Assembly (NCBI GenBank): GCA_038227135.1
Contig: JBBRQC010000008.1
Span: forward strand, 1 to 64,000
Direction of reading: 5' to 3'
Length of the DNA: 64,000 bases
Source of the DNA: UBA4720 sp038227135
GTDB lineage: Bacteria; Gemmatimonadota; Gemmatimonadetes; Gemmatimonadales; Gemmatimonadaceae
Part shown: piece by piece, positions 8,594 through 16,598 of the stretch
Layout of the letters: each line of letters opens with the position of its first letter
How positions within the stretch are numbered: position 1 is the stretch's first letter
Notes under the pieces: model-generated
The model's database searches: none
Told to the model about the DNA's origin: nothing
The model's input: the letters and a program-made list of their open reading frames with translations, nothing else
Made by a program: the position numbers and the translations under genes

Positions 8594-8835
8594 CCTCCCG
8601 CCACGGGCGGAATCACCGCAATCTCGTCGCTTGGCGCGATGAGTTGGTCGGCGGTGGCGAAGCTTCTATTGACCGCGACGCGCGGAGCTGGAGGCAGCAA
8701 TGACGCGCCGGGTAGGCCCCGAAGGGTTTGAATGAGATCCTTTACTGTAGTACCGGGTGTCAACGGCAGTTCAACGGTCGGTGCGCCGAGCAGGTCGGCA
8801 TAGGAAGCAAACAATTGCACCGTCACCGTAAGCAC
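8590..8835 (-). CDS. moaD: Molybdopterin synthase sulfur carrier (small) subunit
   Basis: Ubiquitin-fold carrier, activated at its C-terminus to a thiocarboxylate. The 81 residues are normal length, start with the beta-strand V-T-V-Q-L-F-A and end in I-P-P-V-A-G-G, the required di-glycine tail. It is the first gene of moaD-moaE-moaA and starts 38 nt after the HU gene, with no obvious promoter, so the moa genes may be read from the HU transcript. moaB and moaC are not in the window. Confidence 0.95.
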   Translation of the reverse strand: MLTVTVQLFASYADLLGAPTVELPLTPGTTVKDLIQTLRGLPGASLLPPAPRVAVNRSFATADQLIAPSDEIAVIPPVAGG

Positions 8836-8873
8836 GTCGTGCCTCTCCTGCCCCGCGGCGCGGAGCTAAGTCG

Positions 8874-9194
8874 TTACGCTTCCGACATCTGCGACATGTC
8901 TACCCCAGCAACCAAGGCGCGCAGCTCCTTGGAAGGCTTGAATACCGGCACCGGCCGGGCGGAGACCTCGACCGGCGATCCAGTGCGGGGGTTTCTAGCC
9001 ATGCGGGTCTTTCGGTTGCGAATCTTGAATGTGCCGAATCCCCTGACCTCGATATTCTCTTGTGTTTGAAGCGATTCCTTGATCGCCTCGAGAAAAGCGT
9101 CCACGACGCGAGCGCAATCCTTCTTGGAAATCATCGGCCCGGCGGTTCGTGAAATCTGGGCCGTGACACGCTCGACGAGGTCGGCTTTGGTCAT
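8874..9194 (-). CDS. HU/IHF-family DNA-binding protein
   Basis: Small nucleoid protein that bends DNA as a dimer. The 106 residues follow the family plan: M-T-K-A-D-L-V-E-R-V, a helical dimer core, then G-F-G-T-F, the beta-arm R-K-T-R-M-A-R-N-P-R-T-G and V-P-V-F-K-P-S-K-E-L-R. A 12-residue tail follows the usual end. The ATG at 9194 gives the family start and has GGAG 9-12 nt upstream. Whether it acts as HU or IHF cannot be told from sequence alone. Confidence 0.95.
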   Translation of the reverse strand: MTKADLVERVTAQISRTAGPMISKKDCARVVDAFLEAIKESLQTQENIEVRGFGTFKIRNRKTRMARNPRTGSPVEVSARPVPVFKPSKELRALVAGVDMSQMSEA

Positions 9195-9239
9195 GAAAAA
9201 CTCCGAATGGAGACGCGCTGAAGAAGCGTAAGTGCTTTG

Positions 9240-9268
9240 AAAATATGGCTTTACTGACATGCTGTCAA
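9240..9268 (-). promoter_or_regulatory. Near-consensus sigma-70 promoter of the HU gene
   Basis: TTGACA (9268-9263), exactly 17 nt, then TATTTT (9245-9240) on the minus strand. This is the best promoter match in the window. Transcription would start about 7 nt downstream, giving a leader of roughly 38 nt to the HU ATG. It lies in the 84-nt gap after carA. Confidence 0.75.
9255..9267. promoter_or_regulatory. Inverted repeat over the -35 box of the HU promoter
   Basis: TGACA-TGC-TGTCA is a perfect 5+5 dyad with a 3-nt centre, and its right arm is most of the -35 hexamer. A protein bound here would block polymerase, so the position is right for a repressor. No candidate repressor is encoded nearby. 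Confidence 0.4.
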
Positions 9269-9278
9269 GCGAGTTGGG

Positions 9279-10409
9279 CTACCTCAGCGAGCCCCCTAAG
9301 GCGCTCAGAAACTCCTGGAAGAGCGGCCGCGCATCGTGGGGACCAGGGGCAGCCTCGGGGTGATACTGGACACCAAACACCGGAAGATCGCGGTGGCGGA
9401 GACCTTCTATCGTCCCGTCGTTGAGATTCACGTGCGTAACTTCCAGCTCACCGGCGCCCTTCACCGTCCGCTCATCCCCTTCTACCGCAAAGCCGTGGTT
9501 CTGCGAGGTAATGAGCACCTTACCGGTTTCGACTTCCTTGACTGGGTGGTTTCCCCCACGATGGCCGTACGGCATCTTCGCTGTCGACCCGCCGAAGGAG
9601 AGGCCAAGGAGCTGATGCCCCAGGCAGATTCCAAACGTGGGGATTCCTGCCGCGGTCAAAGTGCGAATGATACCCGGAGCATACGCGACCGCTTCCGGAT
9701 CTCCGGGGCCATTGGACAGGAAAATTCCATCCGGCGCTTCGGACATGACGGCGTCCGCTGGAGTATCGGCGGGTACCACAGTCACCCGGCAGTCGTTCTC
9801 CCCGAAAAGGCGAAGGATATTTCGCTTGATTCCGTAGTCGTAAGCGACAATGTGGTGGCGCGCCCGTGGATCCCCCCAGGTGTACCGCTCGCGGGTGGAG
9901 ACGCGAGAGGCCAGATCCAAACCCACCATCGAGGGGCACGCCTCCAGCGCTGCGCGGCTTGCTTCATCCGGCTCATGCCCCGCGCCGATCACTCCGCGCA
10001 TCACACCCACCGACCTCAAGTGTCGCGTGAGACGTCTGGTATCAACCTCAGTCAGCACCGGTATTTGCGCCGCACCCAGCCATGGCCCCAGTCCACCGGT
10101 TGCCCGCCAGTTCGAATAGGTCTGGGATAGCTCGCGAACGATGACGCCTGCAATCTGCGGAGCAGATGACTCGGGATCTTCGGCATTGATTCCGTAGTTT
10201 CCGATTTGCGGCGCCGTCATGACCACGATCTGGCCCTGATACGACGGGTCCGTGAAAACCTCCTGGTAGCCCGTCATGTTGGTCGTGAAGACGACCTCGG
10301 CGACCGCAGGCAGGAGCGAGGAGTTCGCGGCTCCCGCCAGTCTTCCACGAAAAAGGGTTCCGTCCTCAAGGAGGAGGAACCCCGCTTCGATGATCCGATT
10401 CTCGGTCAA
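9279..10409 (-). CDS. carA: Carbamoyl-phosphate synthase small (glutaminase) subunit
   Basis: Releases ammonia from glutamine for carbamoyl phosphate, used in pyrimidine and arginine synthesis. The N-terminal domain opens L-L-L-E-D-G-T-L-F-R-G and has N-M-T-G-Y-Q-E-V. The class I amidotransferase domain has L-S-N-G-P-G-D-P, the nucleophile in G-I-C-L-G-H-Q-L and the histidine/glutamate pair in V-Q-Y-H-P-E-A. Length is 376 residues from TTG at 10409, 1 nt after the secG stop. This is the only usable in-frame start; an ATG at 10568 would add 53 residues from secG. No good ribosome-binding site is visible, so coupling to secG is likely. carB is not in the window. Confidence 0.93.
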   Translation of the reverse strand: MTENRIIEAGFLLLEDGTLFRGRLAGAANSSLLPAVAEVVFTTNMTGYQEVFTDPSYQGQIVVMTAPQIGNYGINAEDPESSAPQIAGVIVRELSQTYSNWRATGGLGPWLGAAQIPVLTEVDTRRLTRHLRSVGVMRGVIGAGHEPDEASRAALEACPSMVGLDLASRVSTRERYTWGDPRARHHIVAYDYGIKRNILRLFGENDCRVTVVPADTPADAVMSEAPDGIFLSNGPGDPEAVAYAPGIIRTLTAAGIPTFGICLGHQLLGLSFGGSTAKMPYGHRGGNHPVKEVETGKVLITSQNHGFAVEGDERTVKGAGELEVTHVNLNDGTIEGLRHRDLPVFGVQYHPEAAPGPHDARPLFQEFLSALGGSLR

Positions 10410-10410
10410 C

Positions 10411-10842
10411 TTAACGTTTAGGTGCCGTGGACGGTGGCTTGGCTCCCGGGGCTTGCTGCGTACCCGTGGTCGTAGGCGAAGTCGTATTCGGCGATGTTGT
10501 CGTCGGGGCTGCCTCGAGCGGAACAGCTGGAGCGGAAGTCGGTGGGGCGACGTTTGCAGGCTGAGCACCCAGGCCCTTCTCCAGAACTGAGCGTGGTGCC
10601 GACGTGTGCGTGGACATGATCTGGAGAATGAAGCAAAGTCCGAGAAAAATTCCGCCGCCCCACCAGCTGGCTGTAGTCAGAAGATTTCCCGCCTGCCTGA
10701 TTCCAATGAAAGCATCCGGGGATGAGCTCGCGCCGCCGAAATTGGCAGCCAGTCCCGTTCCCTTCCCGCTCTGGAGCAGAATGGCCAGGATGAGGACGAT
10801 GCAGTCCAGTACGAGTACTGTGAGGAGAAACGTGTAAAGCAT
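10411..10842 (-). CDS. secG: Preprotein translocase subunit SecG
   Basis: Small subunit of the SecYEG channel. Two membrane helices are visible (about residues 3-23 and 55-76). The conserved loop between them reads L-L-Q-S-G-K-G-T-G-L-A, followed by F-G-G-A and I-R-Q-A-G-N-L-L-T. The C-terminal 65 residues are a Thr/Pro/Ala/Ser-rich low-complexity tail, longer than in most SecG proteins and probably disordered. It follows tpiA by 55 nt, a linkage common in many bacteria. Confidence 0.93.
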   Translation of the reverse strand: MLYTFLLTVLVLDCIVLILAILLQSGKGTGLAANFGGASSSPDAFIGIRQAGNLLTTASWWGGGIFLGLCFILQIMSTHTSAPRSVLEKGLGAQPANVAPPTSAPAVPLEAAPTTTSPNTTSPTTTGTQQAPGAKPPSTAPKR

Positions 10843-10872
10843 TGGGAGGATTAAAGTTCAGCGTAACCGTTC

Positions 10873-10901
10873 AATATCATTGCTGCCGGGAAAAAACTCA
10901 A
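10873..10901 (-). promoter_or_regulatory. Candidate internal promoter for secG-carA
   Basis: TTGAGT (10901-10896), 17 nt, GATATT (10878-10873) on the minus strand, four of six matches in each hexamer, starting inside the tpiA stop region. The sequence next to the secG ATG is CCTCCCA, the opposite of a ribosome-binding site, so secG has no Shine-Dalgarno. Confidence 0.3.
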
Positions 10902-11662
10902 GCTGTCCGGCTGATCTTCGCTATGCTGAGCCACGACGCCGCTTCGACGCTCGCGCCGCCGACGAGGAGGCCGTCAACTTCCGGTGCCGCAAGAAGTCCG
11001 GCGGCATTCTCCGGATTCACACTTCCACCGTACAGGATGGGGATCTCGTCGGCGCGTGTGCCGATCATCTGTCTGAGCTGGGCACGAAGGAGCGTGTGGA
11101 TCGCCGACGCGTCGCCCGCCGATGCCGTGAGGCCGGTGCCGATCGCCCACACCGGCTCGTAGGCGAGAAGAAAATCCGCCGAAATGAGATTCGTTGTCTT
11201 TGAGAGCCCTTCGCGGAGCTGGTGTGTCACGATTTTCTCGGTGTCGCCGGCTTCACGCTGCGCGATCGTCTCGCCGACGCAGAGCATGAAAGTCAGTCCC
11301 GCGCGCGCAGCGGCGACGCATTTCTTGGCGGCCTGCGCGTCGGTCTCTCCGAAAACGTGTCGCCGCTCCGAATGACCCACGAGAACGACGCGAGCCCCGG
11401 CATCCTTTGCCATCGCCGCCGAGATCTCCCCGGTAAAGGCTCCCTTTTCTGCCCAATGAATGTTCTGAACTCCAGCGACGATGTCGTGCCGGCTGGACAC
11501 GGTGGACGAAACCGTTGTCAACGATACCGCTGGCGGAAAAATGATGACGGTACGATCGCCGCTCGGCGTGTAGCCGGCGAGGAACGTCTCCATGAATGCC
11601 CTCGCCGCGGTGGGACCGTTGTTCATCTTCCAGTTGGCGGCAAGAACGGGACGTTTCATCAA
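10898..11662 (-). CDS. tpiA: Triosephosphate isomerase
   Basis: Interconverts dihydroxyacetone phosphate and glyceraldehyde 3-phosphate. The 254 residues contain all active-site blocks: A-N-W-K-M-N near the start (N and K), V-G-H-S-E-R-R (electrophilic His), Y-E-P-V-W-A-I-G-T-G (catalytic Glu and flexible loop 6) and L-Y-G-G-S-V-N. The ATG overlaps the pgk stop by 4 nt. With gapA and pgk it forms the common triose operon. Confidence 0.97.
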   Translation of the reverse strand: MMKRPVLAANWKMNNGPTAARAFMETFLAGYTPSGDRTVIIFPPAVSLTTVSSTVSSRHDIVAGVQNIHWAEKGAFTGEISAAMAKDAGARVVLVGHSERRHVFGETDAQAAKKCVAAARAGLTFMLCVGETIAQREAGDTEKIVTHQLREGLSKTTNLISADFLLAYEPVWAIGTGLTASAGDASAIHTLLRAQLRQMIGTRADEIPILYGGSVNPENAAGLLAAPEVDGLLVGGASVEAASWLSIAKISRTA

Positions 11663-12855
11663 ACGTCGTCCAGAACTTCAACGCCGGGCAATTTTTTTCC
11701 CTCGAGAAACTCGAGCGAAGCGCCGCCACCCGTAGACACGTGACTCATCTTTTCCTCGAGTCCTGCTTTCGAGACGGCGGCGGCCGAGTCACCACCCCCG
11801 ACTATCGTAGTTGCACCTTTTGCAGTCGCGTTGGCCATCGCCTCCGCGATCGCGCGTGTGCCACGATCGAATGGCGGCGTCTCGAACACTCCCATCGGTC
11901 CGTTCCAGATGACTGTTTTTGCGGAAGCGATCGCGCGTGAGTACGACGCCGCAGTCTGCGGACCGATGTCGAACATCGCCTGGTCGCCGGTGATTGCGTT
12001 GCGCGCGACGGCCTTGGCGGATTTTGCCTGGTCGAGCGAAGCAGCAACCATCGCATCGTGGGGGAGAGTGAGCTTCATCCCCGCTCGTCCGAGCAGATCC
12101 TTCGCCATTGGTACACGGTCCTCCTCGACGAGTGACTTGCCGGTCTCGAGTCCCATCGCCTTGTAAAAAGTGCACGCCATCGCTCCCCCGATCAGCAGCC
12201 CGTCGACCTTTGGCAGAAGCTGCTCGATGACGTCGATTTTGCCGGAGATCTTGGCGCCACCGAGTATCGCAACGAACGGTCGCTTGGGATTGGAGAGCGC
12301 GCCGCCGAGATACTCGAGCTCCTTCTCCATGAGGAGCCCGGCCACCGCTGGGCGCAGGTGCTCCGCAACTCCCACGGTTGAGGCGTGTGCGCGGTGCGCC
12401 GCCCCGAAGGCGTCGTTCACGAAGCAGTCGCCGAGCTCGGAAAGCGCGCGGGAAAGACGTTGATCGTTTTTCTCCTCGCCGCCGAGGAATCTCGTGTTCT
12501 CGAGGAGGAGGATCTCGCCAGGCTTGAGATCCTCGCTCGCCTTCAATGCCTCGTCCGAGTCCGTTGACTCGACAAAGACCACATTGCAACCCATCAGCTC
12601 CATTAGCCGGTTGGACACCGGTTGAAGCGAGTATTTCTGCTCCGGCTTCCCCTTGGGACGTCCGAGATGCGACAGGATCACCGGACGACCACCGCGCTCC
12701 ATCAATAGCCGGATAGTCGGCAGCGCGGCACGAATCCGGGTATCGTCGGTTATTTCGCCGCTGTCATTGAGGGGGACATTGAAGTCAACGCGGAGGAGCA
12801 CTCGCTTGCCTTTCACCTGCGCGTCGCTCAAATCGCGTACGGTTTTCTTTTTCAC
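11659..12855 (-). CDS. pgk: Phosphoglycerate kinase
   Basis: Transfers phosphate from 1,3-bisphosphoglycerate to ADP. The 398-residue protein begins K-T-V-R-D-L, then the substrate-loop block K-R-V-L-L-R-V-D-F-N-V-P-L, then S-H-L-G-R-P-K-G and later the nucleotide block G-G-G-D-S-A-A-A-V. The GTG at 12855 is chosen, 11 nt after the gapA stop and followed by the basic segment K-K-K-T-V-R. An ATG at 12924 lies inside gapA and adds unrelated residues. The upstream AAGCGGAAA is only a weak ribosome-binding site. Confidence 0.95.
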   Translation of the reverse strand: MKKKTVRDLSDAQVKGKRVLLRVDFNVPLNDSGEITDDTRIRAALPTIRLLMERGGRPVILSHLGRPKGKPEQKYSLQPVSNRLMELMGCNVVFVESTDSDEALKASEDLKPGEILLLENTRFLGGEEKNDQRLSRALSELGDCFVNDAFGAAHRAHASTVGVAEHLRPAVAGLLMEKELEYLGGALSNPKRPFVAILGGAKISGKIDVIEQLLPKVDGLLIGGAMACTFYKAMGLETGKSLVEEDRVPMAKDLLGRAGMKLTLPHDAMVAASLDQAKSAKAVARNAITGDQAMFDIGPQTAASYSRAIASAKTVIWNGPMGVFETPPFDRGTRAIAEAMANATAKGATTIVGGGDSAAAVSKAGLEEKMSHVSTGGGASLEFLEGKKLPGVEVLDDV

Positions 12856-12866
12856 TTTCCGCTTGG

Positions 12867-13880
12867 CTAGAGCCGAGACCCCATGAAGCGCAGCATGTCC
12901 ACACAGCGCGAGGCGTATCCCCACTCATTGTCGTACCAGCCCTGAACGGTAATGAGGGTCCCGTCGACGACGTTCGTGGTCTTCGAATCGAGAATGCACG
13001 AGGCCGGATCGCCGATGAAATCACTCGACACCAACTCCTCCTCGGTGTAGCGGAGGATTCCGAGAAGCGGACCTTCTGCGGCGGCCTTGAAGGCTGCGTT
13101 GACCGATTCCCTGGTCACGCCGCCTTTTTCCACTTCTACAGTGAGAATGGTGTAGGACACATCGGGAGTCGGAACTCTGATCGAGCTCCCGTCGATCTTC
13201 CCCTTTGTTTCGGGGATCACGAGAGACGTCGCTTTTGCCGCCCCGGTCGTCGTCGGGATCATGGAGAGAGCCGCCGCTCTGGCACGTCTCAGATCCTTGT
13301 GCGGAAGGTCGAGAATCTGCTGGTCGTTGGTGTAGCTGTGGATGGTCGTCATCGAAGCGTGACGAAAGCCGAAGGCGTCACGAACGACCTTGACCATTGG
13401 CACCACGCAGTTCGTCGTGCACGAGGCGTTGGAGACAATCGTGTGCTTTGCCGAATCGTACTTGTCGCTGTTGACGCCCATCACGATAGTAATGTCCTCA
13501 CCCTTGGCCGGGGCCGAGATCAGGACCTTTTTCGCTCCACCCTGGATGTGCTTGCGCGCAGATTCCGCGTCCGTGAAGCGCCCGGTGGACTCGAGGACGA
13601 TATCGACGCCTAGGTCTTTCCATGGCAGCGCAGCGGGGTCTTTCTGGGAGAGGATCTTGATCTCGTCGCCATCGATTGTGATCGAGTCCTTCCCTGCCTC
13701 CACATCGCCTTGATACGTGCGATGCACGGAGTCGTACTTGAAGAGATGCGCGAGGGTTCTGGTGTCGGTGAGATCGTTTACTGCCACGAAATCCAGATCG
13801 GCAACGCCCTGAATTTTTGCCGCGCGAACAACCTGCCTGCCGATTCTGCCGAACCCATTGATCCCTATCCGTGTGGCCAT
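12867..13880 (-). CDS. gapA: Glyceraldehyde-3-phosphate dehydrogenase, type I
   Basis: Oxidises and phosphorylates glyceraldehyde 3-phosphate with NAD. The 337 residues hold the Rossmann start I-G-I-N-G-F-G-R-I-G-R, Asp in V-N-D-L (the NAD-preferring residue), the active-site motif S-N-A-S-C-T-T-N-C, the catalytic His in T-T-I-H-S-Y-T and the C-terminal W-Y-D-N-E-W-G-Y. It is first of gapA-pgk-tpiA, 18 nt after comF, so it may share the long upstream transcript. Confidence 0.97.
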   Translation of the reverse strand: MATRIGINGFGRIGRQVVRAAKIQGVADLDFVAVNDLTDTRTLAHLFKYDSVHRTYQGDVEAGKDSITIDGDEIKILSQKDPAALPWKDLGVDIVLESTGRFTDAESARKHIQGGAKKVLISAPAKGEDITIVMGVNSDKYDSAKHTIVSNASCTTNCVVPMVKVVRDAFGFRHASMTTIHSYTNDQQILDLPHKDLRRARAAALSMIPTTTGAAKATSLVIPETKGKIDGSSIRVPTPDVSYTILTVEVEKGGVTRESVNAAFKAAAEGPLLGILRYTEEELVSSDFIGDPASCILDSKTTNVVDGTLITVQGWYDNEWGYASRCVDMLRFMGSRL

Positions 13881-13898
13881 TCCCTTAGCTCCATTCGG

Positions 13899-14633
13899 TT
13901 AAAGCCGGTCCCCGCTTGCATGGGCCCGGCCGAAAGTCACATAGCTGATTATTCGCGCGCCAGCTTCGTACAGCACCTTTGCGCACTCGTTGAGCGTTGC
14001 CGCGGTGGTGACGACGTCATCAACCAGCATGACGTGTGCACCCTCGAACGAATCCGGCTTTTCGCGGCAGATTTCAAACGCGTCTGCAACGTTGCCCTGT
14101 CTCTGTTCGGGTGTCAACCGCGTTTGCGAATCCGTTTCGCGCGAGCGAACGATCGCGCTCTCCCAAACCGGAATCCGCCACCGCCTCGACAATCCGCCAG
14201 CAAGAAGCTCGCTCTGATTATAGCCACGCTGTCTTTTTCTCGCTGGAGCGAGGGGAATTGGAATTATCCCCGCGCGTTCGGTTAGAACGTCTTGGGGCCA
14301 CGAGAGACGGCTCATCCTTCCCGCCATGTCGTCCGCGACTCTGCTCCAACCGCCGTACTTCAGAGCGTGCACGATGGACGATGCCGGCTCGATTGGCATC
14401 CAGCAGACCGATCTCACCGCGCGCACGAAGGGCGGCAGCAGGTCGCACCACTGGCACGCCCCCGTTGTCAACGGGTGTCCGCAACGGCCGCACTGGGGTG
14501 AAGGCAGGCGGGGGAGCCTCGCCCAGCAGAGATGGCAGATCATGCCACTTTCATCGCGTGCCAGCAACCGGTCGCAGGAGACGCATACTCGCGGAAGCAG
14601 AAGGTCGAGTGCGCCTGTCCAGCGCTCGCGAAT
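13899..14633 (-). CDS. comF: ComF-family phosphoribosyltransferase-like protein (probable ATT start)
   Basis: ComF proteins are needed for DNA uptake in competent bacteria; their enzymatic substrate is unknown. The product has an N-terminal zinc-ribbon set C-V-S-C, C-H-L-C, C-G-R-C and C-Q-W-C, then a type I phosphoribosyltransferase domain with the PRPP loop V-M-L-V-D-D-V-V-T-T-A-A-T. No ATG, GTG or TTG lies in frame just before the zinc block. The nearest ATG (14795) would overlap aroE by 139 nt. An ATT at 14633 has GGGAG five nt upstream, sits 24 nt after the aroE stop and gives a normal 244 residues. The family call is firm; the start is an inference. Confidence 0.85.
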   Translation of the reverse strand: MRERWTGALDLLLPRVCVSCDRLLARDESGMICHLCWARLPRLPSPQCGRCGHPLTTGACQWCDLLPPFVRAVRSVCWMPIEPASSIVHALKYGGWSRVADDMAGRMSRLSWPQDVLTERAGIIPIPLAPARKRQRGYNQSELLAGGLSRRWRIPVWESAIVRSRETDSQTRLTPEQRQGNVADAFEICREKPDSFEGAHVMLVDDVVTTAATLNECAKVLYEAGARIISYVTFGRAHASGDRL

Positions 14634-14656
14634 CCAGGCTCCCGATCGCCCAGGCG

Positions 14657-15463
14657 CTAGGGTAGCGACAAGCGCATCGCTTCGCGATCCGGTGGCTTCC
14701 CGAACCAGCGTTGAAAAGCGAGTGCTCCCTGTTCCAGCAGCATCGGCAATCCGTCCGCCGCGCGAATCCCGGCTGCCCGGGCCGCCCTGACCCATGGAGT
14801 TCCCCCGCGTCTGTAGACGAGATCCAGCACCGCCGCCGATTGCGGAATCAAAGCGACATCAAGCGGTTGATCTTCGTCGTGCTGACCCACCGGAGTCGCG
14901 TTGACGATCAATGTCGCGCTTCGTACGGCACGCTCCACGCTCTTTCCCACGCGAGCGACATCGCGAAACCGTTTTGCCAGCGCGGTAGCACGCTCTGCGT
15001 GGCGAGCCACAATCGTCGCCCTGGCCTCTGACCATTCCTCGATCGCAGCCAGAACGGCGGCTGCGGCGCCTCCGGCACCAAGCACCACGACGCGCGCATC
15101 GGCCGTTTCGCCGCCGAGGAGCGCCCGCGCGGCCGCATCGAACCCTCCGACATCCGTGTTGTCCCCGTGAAGCTTGTTCGATTCGAACCAGAAGGTGTTC
15201 ACCGCGCCTGCCCTTGCCGCCAGATCGGTCAGGCTGTCACACAGATCGTGGACCGCGACCTTGTGCGGAATGGTCACGTTCCCGGCTCCGTTGGCGGCCT
15301 TCAGGTGCCGAAGAGCCGGCCGCAGTTCACCCCTTGTTACATCGAGAGCTTCATAAACCAGTGGGATACCGGCAGCGATGAGAGCGGCGTTCTGAAATAC
15401 CGGTGACAGCGAGTGGCTGACCGGATGGCCGAGGAGCACGAGCCGCTCCGGACGCGTGATCAT
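14657..15463 (-). CDS. aroE: Shikimate 5-dehydrogenase
   Basis: Reduces 3-dehydroshikimate with NADPH in the aromatic amino acid pathway. The 268 residues show the substrate site G-H-P-V-S-H-S-L-S-P near residue 13, the catalytic Lys in V-T-I-P-H-K, the Asp in N-T-D-V-G-G-F and the dinucleotide loop L-G-A-G-G-A-A. The ATG at 15463 is preceded by GGAAG with ideal spacing; a TTG at 15496 would overlap the previous gene and was not chosen. Confidence 0.95.
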   Translation of the reverse strand: MITRPERLVLLGHPVSHSLSPVFQNAALIAAGIPLVYEALDVTRGELRPALRHLKAANGAGNVTIPHKVAVHDLCDSLTDLAARAGAVNTFWFESNKLHGDNTDVGGFDAAARALLGGETADARVVVLGAGGAAAAVLAAIEEWSEARATIVARHAERATALAKRFRDVARVGKSVERAVRSATLIVNATPVGQHDEDQPLDVALIPQSAAVLDLVYRRGGTPWVRAARAAGIRAADGLPMLLEQGALAFQRWFGKPPDREAMRLSLP

Positions 15464-15476
15464 CTCGCTTCCAGTG

Positions 15477-15923
15477 TCAGCTCTGGAGGCGGTCAAACAG
15501 CTTCTCGAGCTCCTCTTCCAGGACGTCGGCAGTGTTGCGGTATGTTTCGAGATCTCCGCCGAACGGATCGCTGATTCCTGTATTCAGGACTCCCGAAGCG
15601 TATTCGTCGATGACGTGCACTTTGCCGCGACCTCCCAGCTGCTTGACCTGATCGAGGTGCCCCGGCGTCATGACGAAAATAAGGTCCGCTTCCGACACGA
15701 TGGCGGGGGTGAGCTTGCGCGAGCGGTGACCAGCCAGGTCGAGGCCACGCTCCATTCCGACGAGCAGCGCTTCGTCAGTCGCCGGAACGTTTTCGTGCGC
15801 GTTAGTTCCCGCACTGGAGACGCTCAGGTCTTCCAACCCTCGGCGGTCGGCGATCTTGCGCGCCAGTGCTTCGGCGAGTGGACTGCGGCAGGTGTTGCCG
15901 CTGCACACAAAGAGCAGGTTCAT
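15477..15923 (-). CDS. Low-molecular-weight phosphatase, YwlE-like (probable protein-arginine phosphatase)
   Basis: Cysteine phosphatase of 148 residues. The P-loop is C7-S-G-N-T-C-R13-S-P-L-A-E and the general acid lies in S-D-P-F-G-G-D-L-E-T-Y. In Bacillus YwlE the Thr of the same C-x-G-N-T-C-R-S loop favours phospho-arginine, and YwlE also shares D-P-F-G-G; both features are seen here. A tyrosine phosphatase role stays possible. It sits 3 nt after tsaC, the arrangement also found next to ywlE-type genes in other bacteria. No arginine kinase gene is in the window. Confidence 0.8.
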   Translation of the reverse strand: MNLLFVCSGNTCRSPLAEALARKIADRRGLEDLSVSSAGTNAHENVPATDEALLVGMERGLDLAGHRSRKLTPAIVSEADLIFVMTPGHLDQVKQLGGRGKVHVIDEYASGVLNTGISDPFGGDLETYRNTADVLEEELEKLFDRLQS

Positions 15924-15926
15924 CGT

Positions 15927-16598
15927 TCAGGCGTCTCCAACGAGATCCGGAACGCTTTCACGCAGCTTCGCGGCTGGAATGGCGCCAGGACGAATCACGC
16001 GCGGAAGCCTTCCGGTGCAATCGACGACCGTGGACGGCTGTGAGTCTCGGAGCCTTCCTCCATCGAGAACGCGTAAAGTTCCGCGACCAATTGCATCACT
16101 CCACTGCGCTACTATCTGGTCGGCTGAAGTCGCCGCCGGCACGCCCGGCCGGTTCGCGCTGGTAGACGTGATCGGGTCACCATGCGCGAGGATCAATCTC
16201 GCGAGCGAACGGTGCGGCGTCCAACGCACTGCGACCCCGCCTTCCGGACCGCGCAGCGTGTCCGGTACACGCTTCTCTCCGCCAGGCAGCACCAGTGTGA
16301 GAGGACCTGGCCAAAAGCGCGCGGCGAATGTCGACGCGTAGCCGGTCAAATGCAAACCGAGCCGGTTGATCATGTCGCTCGCCGCCACGAGCAGAAGAAA
16401 TGGTTTTCCAGGCGCCCGGCCTTTGAGCATGACGAGCTGCTGGACCGAACGCTCGTCCACCGCGCCGCCAAAGCCGTACACGGTCTCGGTCGGATACGCC
16501 AGAACTTTCCCCGCGGCGAGATGGGCGAGCGCCCCGTTGATGGCAGACTCGACCTCCTGCGGCGACCAGAACGGCACGACCATTGATTCCGGCTTCAT
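15927..16598 (-). CDS. tsaC: L-threonylcarbamoyladenylate synthase (Sua5/YrdC family)
   Basis: Makes threonylcarbamoyl-AMP from threonine, bicarbonate and ATP for the t6A37 modification of tRNAs. The 223-residue protein has the YrdC core: L-A-Y-P-T-E-T-V-Y-G, then K-G-R-A-P-G-K-P, W-P-G-P-L-T-L-V-L, a basic V-R-W-T-P-H and S-T-S-A-N-R-P-G. There is no long C-terminal Sua5 domain, so it is the short TsaC type. Its ATG overlaps the ispD stop by 4 nt. Confidence 0.93.
   Translation of the reverse strand: MKPESMVVPFWSPQEVESAINGALAHLAAGKVLAYPTETVYGFGGAVDERSVQQLVMLKGRAPGKPFLLLVAASDMINRLGLHLTGYASTFAARFWPGPLTLVLPGGEKRVPDTLRGPEGGVAVRWTPHRSLARLILAHGDPITSTSANRPGVPAATSADQIVAQWSDAIGRGTLRVLDGGRLRDSQPSTVVDCTGRLPRVIRPGAIPAAKLRESVPDLVGDA

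Noticed and set aside
14634..14795. ATG start of comF 54 codons upstream, inside aroE
   Set aside because: Would require a 139-nt overlap with aroE and adds residues unlike the family; kept only as an alternative to the ATT start.
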